Assembly (NCBI GenBank): GCA_949126835.1
Contig: OX421495.1
Location: forward strand, 19,993,079 to 20,057,078
Reading direction: 5' to 3'
Length of the DNA stretch: 64,000 nt
Origin: Anisus vortex
Taxonomy: Eukaryota > Mollusca > Gastropoda > Planorbidae
This document shows positions 1 to 13,100 of the stretch, piece after piece. The position numbers and the translations under genes are program-made. The number at the start of each line of letters is the position of its first letter. The first letter of the stretch is position 1. The notes below the pieces were generated by a model. It was not told where the DNA came from. It did no database searches and worked only from the letters and a program-made list of their open reading frames with translations.

Positions 1-9
1 ATGGTGGTA

Positions 10-13
<4 letters not shown>

Positions 14-66
<53 letters not shown>
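14..66. repeat. (CT)n microsatellite
   Basis: Nearly pure CT dinucleotide run at the left edge of the window. No gene is associated with it. Confidence 0.95.
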
Positions 67-72
<6 letters not shown>

Positions 73-757
73 TTAATGTAATATTTTTTAACTCGATCGA
101 TCGTTTTATTTATCTGCAAGGAGAAACATAACGCAATTGGAGCAAAAAGCGATAAATTCTAATAATAGGCATACGCCATATAGAATTGTAATGAAAAACA
201 AAATTACATATAAATAGGTGTATCTTTTCATACCTGTTTAGCTTTATATAAAATGTATGGTACATTTGGGAAAATTCTATTTTAACGCTCCCCCTCCCCC
301 CCCCACACACACAACAAATAGTTTCGTTACTAAGTTTAAAAAACAATTACAAGGTCATCAAGTTCATATTTATAGGCACCTATAAATTTACTTTTAAATT
401 TTTTTTTCCCCATTTGAGGGTTGTCTTTCTTTTTTTTTTAGGTAAAGGGAAGATGTAGGTCTAATACTATTGGATTCTTTGAAGGTGACGGCGAGAGGTC
501 ATTTTGTCTGTCTGGAGTTGTCAATCATCTTTAGGGTGACTTAGTTGAATAATACAAAAAATGTCATGACGGGAACACATGTTGACTCCATGTTGGTCAA
601 AAAGTCTTCACCGAAGCGACCTGCGCATACTTACACATTTATAAACATTAGGATCCAGCATTAAGGGCTGACAAGGAGAAACTTTTTACTTAATGTTTTT
701 TTATCAGAACACTTTGTGTACACAACAACATGGAGGCAACCTGCATGTAATATAAAG
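67..757. other. No gene seen; AT-rich with a C tract
   Basis: AT-rich sequence with a C-rich tract near 290-304 and poly-T runs. No reading frame with recognisable similarity, RNA gene or transposon end was found. Confidence 0.6.
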
Positions 758-765
758 ACTTAAAT

Positions 766-1853
766 CATAGGTTCTCAACCTTTTTCGGCTCACCACCCCC
801 CCCCCCAACTTTTTTTTAGTGCCCACTCCCCCTCCCCTTCCGCCCCTCTGGACTAAAGTTTCCGCAATTTTTTTAGGCGGACTAGACTTTTTGTATGATT
901 AATTATCTTTAAAAAAACTGAAAAGGAAACATATTGTAAGAATTAATAAATAAAAAAATTGCCTTAACAAAAGGTTTAAATAAATCAATATTAATGCGAA
1001 TCGTTTGCCTGGTGTGTTGCAAGCAATTTGTCTATTTTTGTTTCAATTTTGACCTTAGGTCTAGTATTAAATCAGTAATATTTGTTATATTACAACAGAA
1101 CTTGTTCGGCATCATTATTGAATCAAATGTGGAAACATTTTTTGTTAAAGGGAGATAATTAGACCGTTTTATTTGAGCAAATATTTCTTTTTTTTCTTTT
1201 ATAAAAAAATTAATGGCTTACAATTTATAACTTTGAAATTATCAAACTGTAAAAGTATTTGAAAATTATATAAATATTATATGACTAAAGAATTTATATG
1301 TATATTTTCAAACATCTCAATAACTACCCAGTTTGTATGACTACAACTTATCTATACCGCTTAAGATTAAGATTAATGTATTCCAAATATACAATTTTAA
1401 AACACATTAAGAAGTCCATTAAGGACATCTCGGTTAAACAAATCAAAATAAATATCATTAATATTAGCAGATGTTAAAGCGACAGTGATCATTAAGCAGG
1501 GTTGACAGTCCGGTGAACCAACCATAGGACCAGCCGGCCGCACACTAAATTAGCCAAATACAGACACCTACTTCATCAAAAAGTCACTGCGATTCCCATT
1601 TCTTATTAATATAATAATATGTAGGCATACTGTTGGTGGATATCAGATATTTAGAAGCACTTGCGTTTACATCACATTTCATCTTCCAAAAACTAATCGA
1701 TTCAAATAGCTGAGGTGTTAAAATATATCAGGTACGTTTGTACCGCCCACTTGCCCTTGACCGCCCCCCCCATCGCCCCCGGGAATGTCAGCGCCCCTCT
1801 TAAGATTCTCACCGCCTCCCGGGGGGTGATATCGCCCCCGTTGAGAACCAATG
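766..1853. mobile_element. Non-autonomous hAT element, family 1, copy A
   Basis: Seen: the ends are imperfect terminal inverted repeats (CATAGGTTCTCAACC at the left, CATTGGTTCTCAACG when the right end is reversed). They are bounded by a perfect 8-bp target-site duplication ACTTAAAT at 758-765 and 1854-1861. An 8-bp duplication is typical of the hAT superfamily. The 1088-bp interior is AT-rich with C-rich blocks near both ends and no transposase frame, so mobility would need a transposase supplied elsewhere. The interior matches the element at 17108-18157 along most of its length and is partly shared, in reverse, with the element at 37399-39661. Confidence 0.88.
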
Positions 1854-1889
1854 ACTTAAATGGTCTATTGAGAAGGCCTCTGGGGGGGG

Positions 1890-2060
1890 GGGAGGGGGTG
1901 GCATAATAACGGTGTTGGGTTCGAATCCCAGTTGTTACTCTGTCTGCTAAACCCGCTCTCCTCCTTCTCCAAGAGTATCACCAGATCAGATAGGCAAACT
2001 GAGACTAGTTGAGCTAAGTTGTCACAAGATGAATAGCACATACAATGTTTCAACATTGAT
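1890..2060 (+). repeat. Possible degenerate tRNA-derived SINE remnant
   Basis: GGTTCGAATCCC near 1918-1929 looks like a pol III B box / tRNA T-arm, with flanking bases able to form the T stem. No convincing D arm or A box precedes it. The downstream body does not match the main SINE family of this window. It may be an old SINE or a chance match. Confidence 0.3.
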
Positions 2061-2082
2061 AACGTGAAGAATTGTTCTTATC

Positions 2083-2215
2083 ACCCGCTTCTTCTTCTTC
2101 TTATAACTGTGGAGACTCCATTAAGACCGAGGAAAGAGTCCACACTTTAACCACAAACAAAACCCCAAAACACCACAAACTAGAACCACAAACAGTCGAC
2201 AGAGCGTCGTCCTAG
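2083..2215. repeat. Dispersed repeat with (CTT)n start, copy 1
   Basis: A CTT run is followed by a block (GGAGACTCCATTAAGACCGA and onward to GTCCACA) that recurs at 14287-14370 with the same order of parts. It resembles the reversed tail of an unidentified retroposon. No coding content is visible. Confidence 0.5.
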
Positions 2216-2699
2216 ATATTTAGTCCAGCCCTTCAGTGAAGAGCCGAAAGCTGGCACAGAAGGGGCATTTGTTTTATTACATCCTATTCATCCTGAACAT
2301 AAAGATCTCATTCATTCACCATGCGCACCTTACTACAATCTATAAACTAATATATAATAACTAATCTCTTGAACAAGTAAAAAGAAGCTGCGAATTGTAC
2401 TGACTCCAATATATTTAAAGACCATGTCCAACTACTTTCTACAGATATGATATAACTATATAAAAGCAATAAATCGGTCTGATCAAACAAAACCTCACAT
2501 ATGGTGTTTTTTTTTAACTTCTTCTTACAGTATTTAGCAAAATCTTAAATTTAAATTCACTCCAGCCTAGGCGTTACATACTCCCTCCCTCCCCCTCTCC
2601 ACACACTCCACACCCTTATTTTACTAGACACCGAGTTCAACACTCGTAGTAAAAATTAAACTACGACAATTATCTCCCTGCAAATGCCAGACTATCTTC

Positions 2700-2897
2700 C
2701 AGAGGCGTATCTACAATACTTTGTCCTCGGGGGACATACTATACGTCTTCCCCCCCCCCTCCCCCGTTAATTCACTTTTTTTTTCTTAATGTAACGTTGT
2801 AAGCCTCTTTTTGTTCACCACCCCTTTACATTGGCGTCCTGGGGGACGTAGTATTATGTACCTCCTGCCTTCTTATTCCCCCATAGCTACGCCTCTG
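2700..2897. mobile_element. Short hAT-like MITE
   Basis: The left end CAGAGGCGTATCTA and reversed right end CAGAGGCGTAGCTA form a near-perfect 14-bp inverted repeat around about 200 bp of C/T-rich non-coding DNA. CAGNGGCGTAGC ends are common in hAT MITEs. The flanking octamers (CTATCTTC and CTTTCTCT) agree at only five of eight positions, so the target duplication is at best decayed. Confidence 0.65.
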
Positions 2898-3602
2898 CTT
2901 TCTCTTACCAAGTTAAAACTTTTTTGTTTGTTCAAACACATTTCGCTAACTATTGTTTCTCCTCTTTAAAAAAAAAAAGAAAAATCAATAGTACAACTTG
3001 AAGGACGACACAACATTTGCCGACTCAAATTTCAAAAGCTAAGTTATAAGAGTTCTTCGCCTCATATAGGTTTAATTTCCTGTCTGTTTGTTTGTTTGTT
3101 TACGTATATCTTTTCCGATGAAAACTTTATATATATATTTTTTTTTCTTTAAACGTTTGTCTAGTTATCTCCCCTTAACAAACACAAACTGAAACAGGAA
3201 ACACAAAAGTTCTAAATTGTTCTTTGGCCATTGGGTTTTGTCGAAAGTATAGATTTACAGCTCGATTTAGTTTAGAAACTAGCCTACTTGATTTTTTAGC
3301 CAACCAAAATACAAATGTACTAATCAAAGTTAATACTAATTATATCCTTATAATAGAAAGAAACCAATAATACCACAGTTGTCGTTGATTTAGACTATTT
3401 TAGTAGTATAGTAGGAGCGTCTGTAAAATATACGATAATAGTTTTGAACGCGGTGCAGATACCATTGTGAAATATTTTGTAATGTTAAAAGAGTAAATTT
3501 TGAATACACTTCATTTAAACACCATTCAAGCAAACGGAAAATGTATTGAATTTATCCGTTGGTAATTGCTAACATTCCTAAATACAGACAATACTTGGTA
3601 TT
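2898..3602. other. No gene seen
   Basis: AT-rich DNA with poly-A and poly-T runs and a short GTTT repeat near 3085. Nothing recognisable on either strand. Confidence 0.55.
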
Positions 3603-3860
3603 GTTGTAATATCATCATCATCATCTGTCCTTTGGGAAGCCACGCCACTCTCCACGTTCTCTTACCAGTCACTTCAATTCTTCCTAGCTCTTTCCAGTTC
3701 TTCCAGTTTCCAATATGCTTCGTCTCCATGTTCGCCTGGGTCTTCCTCTATGCCGTTTACCCTGGGGGTTCCACTCTAAGGCCTGTCTAGCTCTGTTGTT
3801 GTTATCTTTCCTGAGGATGTGTCCAATCCATCTCCACTTTCTTTCTAGTTGTAATATAAC
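3603..3860 (-). pseudogene. LINE reverse-transcriptase C-terminal remnant
   Basis: Read on the minus strand, about 3860 down to 3640 translates, with frame changes, to WRWIGHILRKDNNNRARQAL, then a WNPQGKRHRGRPRRTWRR segment, then a WRVAWLPKG-type end. This W.GH..R...GKR.RGRPR.TWRR pattern is the familiar C-terminal tail of several non-LTR retrotransposon polymerases. The minus-strand 3' end runs into a (GAT)n tail at 3607-3623, as expected for a LINE 3' terminus. Stops and frameshifts show it is dead and strongly 5'-truncated. The clade cannot be fixed from this piece. Confidence 0.75.
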
Positions 3861-3925
3861 GTGTTCATGTTGTTGTGCAGTGTTTCTTAAGCCCGTGGCT
3901 AATGCAGTACGATTCTTATTAAACC

Positions 3926-5510
3926 TGTTGATAATATGATACAGTTATCACAGAATAGTTTGATAGTATGATACAGTTATCATGTAACATACTGATAGCG
4001 TGGTACAGTACTCATTGAGCCCTTTGATGAAACGATACAATGCTAACTGAGCCTATGGGTAATATGGTACTGTACTCATTGAGCCTGTTAAAAATGTGGT
4101 ATATATTCACCGACCCTTTGGATAATGTGATACAGTACTCATTAAACCTTTTGATGATGCAATACAATGCTAAATGAACCTATGGGTAATGTGGTACAGT
4201 ACTCATTGAACCTGTTAATGATACGATACAATGTTCACTGAACCTGTTGATGATACGATATTAATGTTCACTGAACCTGTTGATGATACGATATTAATGT
4301 TCACTGAACCTGTTGATGATACGATATTAATGTTCACTGAACCTGTTGATGATACGATATTAATGTTCACTGAACCTGTTGATGATACGATATTAATGTT
4401 CACTGAACCTGTTGATGATACGATATTAATGTTCACTTAACCTGTTAATGATACGATATTAATGTTCACTTAACCTGTTGATGATACGATATTAATGTTC
4501 ACTTAACCTGTTGATGATACGATATTAATGTTCACTGAACCTGTTGATGATACGATATTAATGTTCACTTAACCTGTTAATGATACGATATTAATGTTCA
4601 CTTAACCTGTTGATGATACGATATTAATGTTCACTTAACCTGTTGATGATACGATATTAATGTTCACTGAACCTGTTGATGATACGATATTAATGTTCAC
4701 TGAACCTGTTGATGATACGATATTAATGTTCACTGAACCTGTTGATGATACGATATTAATGTTCACTTAACCTGTTGATGATACGATATTAATGTTCACT
4801 GAACCTGTTAATGATACGATATTAATGTTCACTTAACCTGTTGATGATACGATATTAATGTTCACTTAACCTGTTGATGATACGATATTAATGTTCACTG
4901 AACCTGTTGATGATACGATATTAATGTTCACTGAACCTGTTGATGATACGATATTAATGTTCACTGAACCTGTTGATGATACGATATTAATGTTCACTTA
5001 ACCTGTTGATGATACGATATTAATGTTCACTGAACCTGTTGATGATACGATATTAATGTTCACTGAACCTGTTGATGATACGATATTAATGTTCACTGAA
5101 CCTGTTGATGATACGATATTAATGTTCACTGAACCTGTTGATGATACGATATTAATGTTCACTGAACCTGTTGATGATACGATATTAATGTTCACTGAAC
5201 CTGTTGATGATACGATATTAATGTTCACTGAACCTGTTGATGATACGATATTAATGTTCACTGAACCTGTTGATGATACGATACAATGTTCACTGAACCT
5301 GTTGATGATACGATATTAATGTTCACTGAACCTGTTGATGATACGATACAATGTTCACTGAACCTGTTGATGATACGATATTAATGTTCACTGAACCTGT
5401 TGATGATACGATATTAATGTTCACTGAACCTGTTGATGATACGATACAATGTTCACTGAACCTGTTGATGATACGATACAATGTTCACTGAACCTGTTGA
5501 TGATGTGGTG
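3926..5510. repeat. 33-bp tandem array with higher-order structure
   Basis: Degenerate copies from about 3926 pass into about 39 regular 33-bp units from about 4205 to 5510. The unit is built around TTCACTGAACCTGTTGATGA. Because 33 is a multiple of three and the unit lacks stops in some frames, repetitive open frames appear on both strands. These are by-products, not genes. Unit variants (TGAACC or TTAACC; GTTGATG or GTTAATG) are arranged in an ordered, not random, way (see findings). Confidence 0.97.
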
Positions 5511-6663
5511 CAGTACACATTGAAGGTCCTGATATATTGATAAATTGTTCCATGAACCTGTTGATAATATGCTAGAATGACGTTAATAAACACCTTCTTA
5601 ATATTGTAAAGTAATTTTATGTATCCCGAGAAGTCAAGACTACTTGTTATATTCAGTTGTTTCTTAATGCCTTTTTTAACCATTAGCAAAGTCTGGGGTC
5701 AACAAAGAGGCGGGGACGGACCAGGCGGTGTCATTAATTATTTTTTTAGCGAAACTGTAAATATTTTTTTTTTTCGTTTTACATTTACATTATACATATG
5801 TCAATTAACCGAAGTTCTTTATATTTTATATACATTATAAGTAGACTTATAAAGAATAACTCTACCAATATCTTTATTCAGGGTTCAAACTTGGGTGCGT
5901 CTGACGTAATCTAGTTTATCTATCATGTGAAGAGAGTAGATGATTTTAAAACGGTGACTTTTAATGAAGCTCGTCTTAAACAGAAGAACCCGCTAATGGT
6001 GGCGTTAATAAAATTGATCGCCAAGAGTAGACATGAAGGAAGAGGTCAATTCTTTTTTATTTCTTTTTTAAATGGCGACTGTTTTGTGTACCAGTGTTGA
6101 TAACAGGTAGCGTTTGGTTGCTATGGTGACGCAACGACGCTATCGATCGGCGTGTCACCCGCATCTCCCCCCCTCCCCCCCCCCCAACTCAACCCCGATC
6201 TCCGACCCCGCCCATTACACAAGATGTCTTCCTTGTGATATGTAACTATGTTGCGCTAAAACACACACACATACACTCACGCGTGCGCGCACAGTCATAT
6301 ACCGCTCACTCCCATCCAATCAGATTGATCAGAAAGCACGTTGCTGGATCCAAGCCAATGATTGATTTCAGAGGCGGCGGAGGTGTGTTGTGGGATCGTT
6401 TGGTCCTAAAAAAAATAATAGAAAAGGGTGTGTTGGGGATGGGAGTTCGGTAAAGGCGTTGGGAGAGAGATGCTTCGTTAGTCGGATGCAAAGTGCCATC
6501 AATATAACCAAAAAATTCAATATCATTGAATCTTCATAAAGCTGGCTCATTATAAAGCTCTCACTTGATAAGACACACTCAGCTGTCGGGTTTTAATAGA
6601 TAATCAGATCAGCAAATTATTTCAAAACATTCAATGATGTAGTAGTTTTACTTGCAGGTCTAT
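5511..6663. other. No gene seen; low-complexity tracts
   Basis: Unique-looking DNA with a poly-C tract near 6167-6185 and short CA repeats near 6258-6275. An RFX-like site at 6117-6130 is listed separately. No supported gene. Confidence 0.5.
6117..6130 (+). promoter_or_regulatory. X-box-like (RFX) motif
   Basis: GTTGCTATGGTGAC fits the RFX X-box consensus RYYNYY-AT-RRNRAC exactly. There is no gene next to it. One or two such matches are expected by chance in 64 kb on two strands, so function is not supported. Confidence 0.2.
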
Positions 6664-6667
6664 TTCA

Positions 6668-6845
6668 GTTTAACAATTGTGTGGGACATGCTTCGTTATC
6701 CTTTACCTACAGCCTATCTATGGTTGAGGGTGAATGGAGTACATAAACTACCAATTGCCCCAATTGTGTGGGACATGCTTCATTATCCTTTACCTACAGC
6801 CTGTCTATGGTTGGGGGTGAGAGAGTACATAAACTATCAAACCCG
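6668..6845. repeat. Two-copy tandem duplication, about 88 bp
   Basis: A block beginning CAATTGTGTGGGACATGCTT and ending at GTACATAAACTA occurs twice in direct orientation with a few substitutions. No function is seen. Confidence 0.85.
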
Positions 6846-6904
6846 CGGTTAGTTTACAGACGTTACTTCTAGATAGAAGATTATTACGTCCACTTGGCCC
6901 AAAA

Positions 6905-6965
6905 CTCATGCAGTGCGGCAGGGATTGGTCGGTGGCAGTGCTAGAACCCGGGCCGGTCTGGTGTT
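6905..6965 (-). repeat. SINE-B head fragment
   Basis: The reverse complement resembles the tRNA-derived head of the SINE at 57186-57444 (CCGGGTTC-type B box followed by a GCCACCGACC-type segment). Short and diverged. Confidence 0.45.
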
Positions 6966-8294
6966 GTAATTAATTAAAATTAATGGTAGGTTATTCATAA
7001 CTTTAGGTTATTGAGGTAAAAAAAAAACAAGCTTGCAACCAGTGACGTCAATAAAGAGGGAGGGGGGCGGAGGGCAGGGTGTGGTCGTCTCAGGCGACTA
7101 AATTTGAATACTCGCCAAACTACCAATTCTTTTTTTAAATTCCCTAAGTACCATCTCCTACTAATCAATGAACACTAACACTTTAAAATTGGTGCCAATG
7201 TCGACCTCCGCCCAGGTCGATTCTGGCGCCATATAACACAAATCCCACTACTGTTTATTACACCTTGATCTATTCACAGCGTTCGCGTGAGGCTGTCAAA
7301 ATAAGTTATAGAAGCACACAATATAAAACAACAACAACAAAGCAATAAAACCAAAACCAAAACAAAGACCAAAGAGGATATTTACGATAAATCTTGTACC
7401 TCAAGACAAAACCAAAATTTAACATTTATTTTTATCTCACTTTGTTTTATAATAGCGCCAGATGTTGTGACTGGGCCAATAAGTTTTTCGTTTAACTTGC
7501 CGACCGTCACGTATCAATTATAACCGAAAGCATACATTACTGTCATCATAATACAAGTAATAATTATTCTACACATTCACACGTGACGTATTTTCTATAT
7601 TAGGTGTATGCTAAGTAAATATCAAGTAGATTTACGATTGATGGTGGTCATAAACACAAACAAAAAATCCTTATAAACTAAAACACTTTCCGTGCTAGTC
7701 TGTAGGACGTTAAGACTTTCGGGCATATAAATTCCATGTTCATTGAGTCGCTATGTCATTTAAAAAATTAGTTTTTTGTTCAATTTACGAGGCTAGCGAA
7801 ATAGAGTTTAAGTGGCCTGGGAATGCAAGGGAATTATGTGGCTCTACAGCACTCGTAAGCATGCTTCTTTTTCTATTTCTGATTGGCACGCAATAAATAT
7901 GGGTAGACACTGAGGGAAATCCCTGGGGAGGAAACTCCTATCTTTACAAGAATATGAACTAAACCAATTGGCTATTGAAAATATACTTACGATATGGGTT
8001 CCTTAGGTTGAGCGTTACACTGCAATTTCCAAGCTCAATGTTTATAATTTTTTTTTTTTTTTTAAAGAAGTAAATAAATATTTTTTTACATGGGCTTAAA
8101 CAGTGTCACTGACAGATCTGATGTGTGTAAGCCATTAGTGAACAGTGTAATATTGCTGGTCACACAATCGCTTTCAACGTTTCGGTCTATGAAATCAGCC
8201 AGGCCTGGTTAATTAGCCCTAACAGACTCGCAAATGTCTACTTTACTTTAAAATAACATGTAGTACAGTAAGCTGCAGCAAAACGAATTCTCAA
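6966..8294. other. No gene seen
   Basis: AT-rich unique DNA with A-rich and T-rich runs (for example 8050-8063). No gene or transposon end was recognised. Confidence 0.55.
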
Positions 8295-8305
8295 GACAAT
8301 AACAC

Positions 8306-8406
8306 AACCCCATCGATTACTTCTCCCCATTGATAACTCCACCCCATTGATAACTCCATTCCATCGATAACTCAACTCTATTGATAACTGAACAACGTCG
8401 ATAATG
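8306..8406. repeat. Short minisatellite, about 19-bp unit
   Basis: About five diverged copies of a CCCATTGATAACTC-like unit. Confidence 0.75.
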
Positions 8407-8410
8407 ATAC

Positions 8411-9043
8411 AACTAATAATCAGTTTAAAAAAGTCAACAAACACGACGCGCACACAAGAGCATTTTATGTTAATCAACGTTAACCCTATTCAGACTGGAA
8501 ATCAATGAGAGGCCCCTAATAAATACCATCACTGAAGTAGACATATAGTCGGGCTGGTGTGACTTATATCTCCTGGCGACAATGTCTTTAAGTCCACAGA
8601 GATTTTCCCTCATCGAGAGGAATCAATAAATCCATTTTATCCTATTGATTAAATCTGACCCCTGGAGGGTTAATGCATTTTTTTTATGTGTAATGATTTT
8701 GTAATAGATCGGATTTCAGCCATTGAAACCGGAAATGGTTAAGAGGGTCTTTAGATTTGAAAGCCGGTGTGTGGGAGGGTAATGACGGCGGTGTGGGGGT
8801 GGGCGCGGGAGGGTGACGGTGCATGCGATGGTAATGGACACAGGATTGTGTCGATTGGCGATGTTATGGGAAGCCAATCCTGTTTAGAGTGAACGGGACT
8901 AGCTGTTATGTTGAAAATGTAGCATTGGATAGTTGATTGGCGAATGTTGAGTTATGGTGTCATTAAGTAAATATTGACATTACATTAAATTTTGCTAAAT
9001 CTGTCAGGATATTGTGAATCGTTTTCAACACGTATGTTAGAAG
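8411..9043. other. No gene seen
   Basis: Includes a G-rich stretch near 8770-8830. No supported gene. Confidence 0.5.
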
Positions 9044-9975
9044 CATACTGTCACAATACTATACTGTCACAAGACTATACTGTCACAATACTATACTGTC
9101 ACAAGACTATACTCTCACAAGACTATACAGTCACAATACTTTACAGTCATAAGACCGTACAGTTACAAGACTATACTGTCACAATACTATACTGTCACAA
9201 GACTATACCGTCACAAGACCATACAGTTACAAGACTATACTGTCACAATACTATACTGTCACAAGACTATACTGTCACAATACTATACTGTCACAAGACT
9301 ATACTGTCACAAGACTATACTCTCACAATACTATACTGTCACAAGACTATACTGTCACAAGACTATACTGTCACAATACTATACTGTCACAAGACTATAC
9401 TGTCACAAGACTATACTCTCACAAGACTATACTGTCACAATACTATACAGTTACAATACTATACTGTCACAAGACTATACTGTCACAATACTATACTGTC
9501 ACAAGACTATACTCTCACAAGACTATACAGTCACAATACTTTACAGTCATAAGACTATACAGTTACAAGACTTTACTGTCACAAGACTATACAGTTACAA
9601 GACCATACAGTCACAAGACTATACTGTCACAAGACTATACCGTCACAAGACTATACAGTTACAAGACCATACAGTTACAAGACTATACAGTCACAAGACT
9701 ATACAGTTACAAGACTATACAGTTACAAGACTATACAGTTACAAGACTATACAGTTACAAGACCATACAGTTACAAGACTATACAGTCACAAGACTATAC
9801 AGTTACAAGACTATACAGTTACAAGACTATACAGTTACAAGACTATACAGTTACAGGACCATACAGTTACAAGACTATACTGTCACAAGACTATACTGTC
9901 ACAAGACTATACTGTCACAAGACTATACAGTCACAAGACTATACAGTCACAAGACTATACAGTCACAAGACTATA
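9044..9975. repeat. 16-bp tandem array, about 58 copies
   Basis: Units of the type ACTATACTGTCACAAG. The left half is dominated by ACTGTCACAA variants, while about 9600-9870 is dominated by ACAGTTACAA variants, returning to the first type at the right end. The open frame across part of it is a by-product of the repeat. Confidence 0.97.
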
Positions 9976-10067
9976 CGCGTTTTAATCTTTCCATCAAATA
10001 CAACATGCCTGGAAGGAAGAACAGGAAGACGATGTCTAATTTATGCAATATTATTTAATCTTGTACA

Positions 10068-10130
10068 CAGGGCCGGATTAAGATCTTCTGAGGCCCTAGG
10101 CACTAAAAAGATTTTGGTGTCCTCTTTTTG
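10068..10130. mobile_element. Single transposon end, hAT-like
   Basis: CAGGGCCGGATTAAGATCTT followed by GAGGCCCTAGGCAC is a common hAT-type terminal sequence in animals. No matching right end was found in the following kilobases, so this may be a decayed or internally rearranged copy. Confidence 0.4.
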
Positions 10131-13100
10131 GAGTAATTTAAAACATCAACTTAATAAACCATACTTTAAATTATGATTAAATTACAATGTTATTTAATTC
10201 AATTACACAAAACTTAAATTAAATGTTGGTTGCTCTTTTGTATACGTATTAGAGGTGTGTTTGTTTGTTGCTATTTTGCAAACGTATGAAAGTATTTTTA
10301 CTGTATCTTAATGTAAACAACTATTTTCAATAAGAGCATTTAACTGTTTTTATGCTAAATTGAAGGTTCGTTAGATTGTTTGTTTTTCTAATCCGAACAT
10401 TTCAAGGTAAGATTTTTTTGAAGGTTGAGATTGCTTGATTGAATGAAACAAACAACCCATACGTTTATTTTTAGTAGGCCTAGACTATCTGATTTTTTCC
10501 TTTGATAATTAGATTTAAGAAAAACTATACTATTAAGTGTAATATTGTTAATATAACCCATTTGTATTTTGCTTTCTAAATTGTATTTTTTTACGCGTAA
10601 ATTTGAATTTTACTTTCAAATTTGAATATCTGTTCTGGATATATTTTACTACCTAATTTGTAATGCAATTATTTCAATTGTAATGCTTTAATAAGACTTT
10701 GAAAATCTGTTATATAAAGAGGGCAATTGCATGCAATTTCAATAAAAACACAATAACAGGGGAATATACATTTTTTGTCTTTGCGTTTAAAGTAGACCTT
10801 AAGACCATTGGCTGAGTATAATATTTCCAGAATGTCTATGTTACACAGCGCGTGCGGATAAAATCTCCGGACAGAAATAACTTGTGTTGGAGCGCGTGCT
10901 TCAAAAATAATAATCTAAGCTAAAGTACCGACAGCATGTGTCGTGATGTTGAGCCTAAGAACAACAGAGGATTGTATGAATAGTTCGCATATATAGACTC
11001 GGATATCCGATCATGGCGCACGGAAACATTATCACGTGATGTCAATAAGAAGGCCAGCGTTGGCTTAGTTACAGCTTCAGTGACACAGTGTCTGAAGCCG
11101 CCTTACCTAGACAGACAATATTTGGTTTGTTTATACAAGTTTGTAAAGGAATGGTCCATGTGCGAGAATAAATGCATCAATAATTCTTTATTTTTACCGA
11201 GCGACATTTGGACATAAAATGGGTTGCTTGAACAAACAAAGAAACAACTCTGACCTTATATTATGTTCTTTGGCACTGCTATACAAATATAATTATTAGT
11301 ATTTGAGTTTTAAACGTTCCTCGACCTTGTTACAAGAGGATTTTCAATCGCACGGTATATGTAATATCAATGTATAATAATGGCCATTTTTGTAGCTATT
11401 CTATTCACGCTATTAAATTTACCATGCTCAGTGCGCTCTCAGTGTGAATTGTAGTGGCAGATGTATTAGTATGTAAGAGAAAGGTCTATAAGTTCTTTTT
11501 AAAAGACTCTCTTGTCTCATTTTCTCTGTGTCTGAGGTAAACTGTTCCATAAAAAAGGCGCCACAGATTCAAATGAGCACACTCCCAACTACTTCTTTTT
11601 GTGTCCAGTTTTAAGGTGTGAGTGTGATGAAGAGCTCAGTTCCCTTGATGGCTCATGCTTTGATATAAGCTCGGGCGATAGGAAGGAGCAGTGCCATTTA
11701 TGCATCCGTACGTAAACACACTATAAGTCGATTTCCAATTTAACGGTGTATGTTTATGAATATATACACACTATAAATCTTATCGCCATCAAATTAGATA
11801 CAATCTGCCATGTACGCATTAATGTACCCTTTATTAAAAGAAAAAGTAGAATGAAATTATAATAATATAATAATATGATGTAAGTAGAATAATCAGATGC
11901 CATTTTCTTTTGGTAGCTCGTATCTAATTATCATTAAATAAAATAATGTTTGCGTTTAATTTCAGACTTTCCACTGGACAGATTTTGAGTAGTAACTACT
12001 AGTTAAAACCATTTTTTAAATACAGAATTTGACAAAAAAAAAAAGCTTATAAAAATATTGAAATAATTCAACCCAAAATGTTGCTTAGTTAAAAAAAAAA
12101 TCAAAATATTACAATACTCAAATTAACCAAAATTACTAATACATTAAATAATGTCAAAATAAAAAAAAGTTAAAATAAAATTAATTAAAATTAGATAATT
12201 GCAAAAATTTAAAAAAAAATCAAAAATAGAAATAATAAAAAATATCCTACAATCACAATTCTAAATCTAGTTTTTTTTTTTTACGCCAATATAGTTAAAT
12301 TCACTGCTTTTGGTGTTATGCTTCAATTAACTACATAATTGATAGCTTGAGACTTAAATAGCTTTTAATTGATTTTACAAAACGCACCATTTTTGTTTTC
12401 CATTTATACTCATTTTTTTTTTTAACTTGTATTTCATTATTAACAATGTACTTGTATTATGTGAACTAAGGCACCTTTTTACATACAACTCACATGCTCG
12501 TTCTAAAATAAATGGTAACGGCAATATGGACATTTTCAAATAAGGAAAGATGATGTATATATTTATAACAAATTAAAAATATCAAGTTTGTTAACATCAA
12601 GCTGGTTAAAGTTGATAATTGATGCCTGCAGTCAAATGACAAAATTATTTCTATAACAAAACAATTGATCTACTTTGATATTCTTTTATAATGTTAAAAA
12701 ATTGCCCTCGACCGCAAATCTTTGGATATTTTCCACCTTTAAAAATAATGCTAATTTGATTGAGACAAAACTTTGCGTGGGAACTTTTTTTGAAATATAA
12801 CACTGACAGTAAACATATAGAATGATATAGATTATTTCCTTGCAATAATAAACTATTGCTACATCTAACAAGAATACTCTTGTATACATTTTCACATATC
12901 ATACACTAACAATTAATTGTACGACAAAGGAACCGAATTGTCCAACACTATCTTTGTGCTTCCAAAACTCTCTTTTATCGCTTGCTTTTGTTACCAATAT
13001 CTTAGATATTTATAAGTAATTTCGTTCTGGGCACAGTAACATTTGTAATTTGCAACAATGAGTTTATCCAAGTTTAAATAAAGCCATTAGCACATTTCCT

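Noticed and set aside
4215..5319. Repetitive proteins on both strands (11-residue repeat such as MFTEPVDDTIL)
   Set aside because: They follow from a 33-bp unit (a multiple of three) without stops. Equally open on both strands and broken by variant units with stops, so not a gene.
4205..5510. CRISPR-like array of short repeats
   Set aside because: Units are contiguous with no unique spacers, the other arrays are the same, and the DNA is metazoan.
8992..9552. 186-codon open frame of Tyr/Thr-rich repeats
   Set aside because: Entirely a product of the 16-bp minisatellite.
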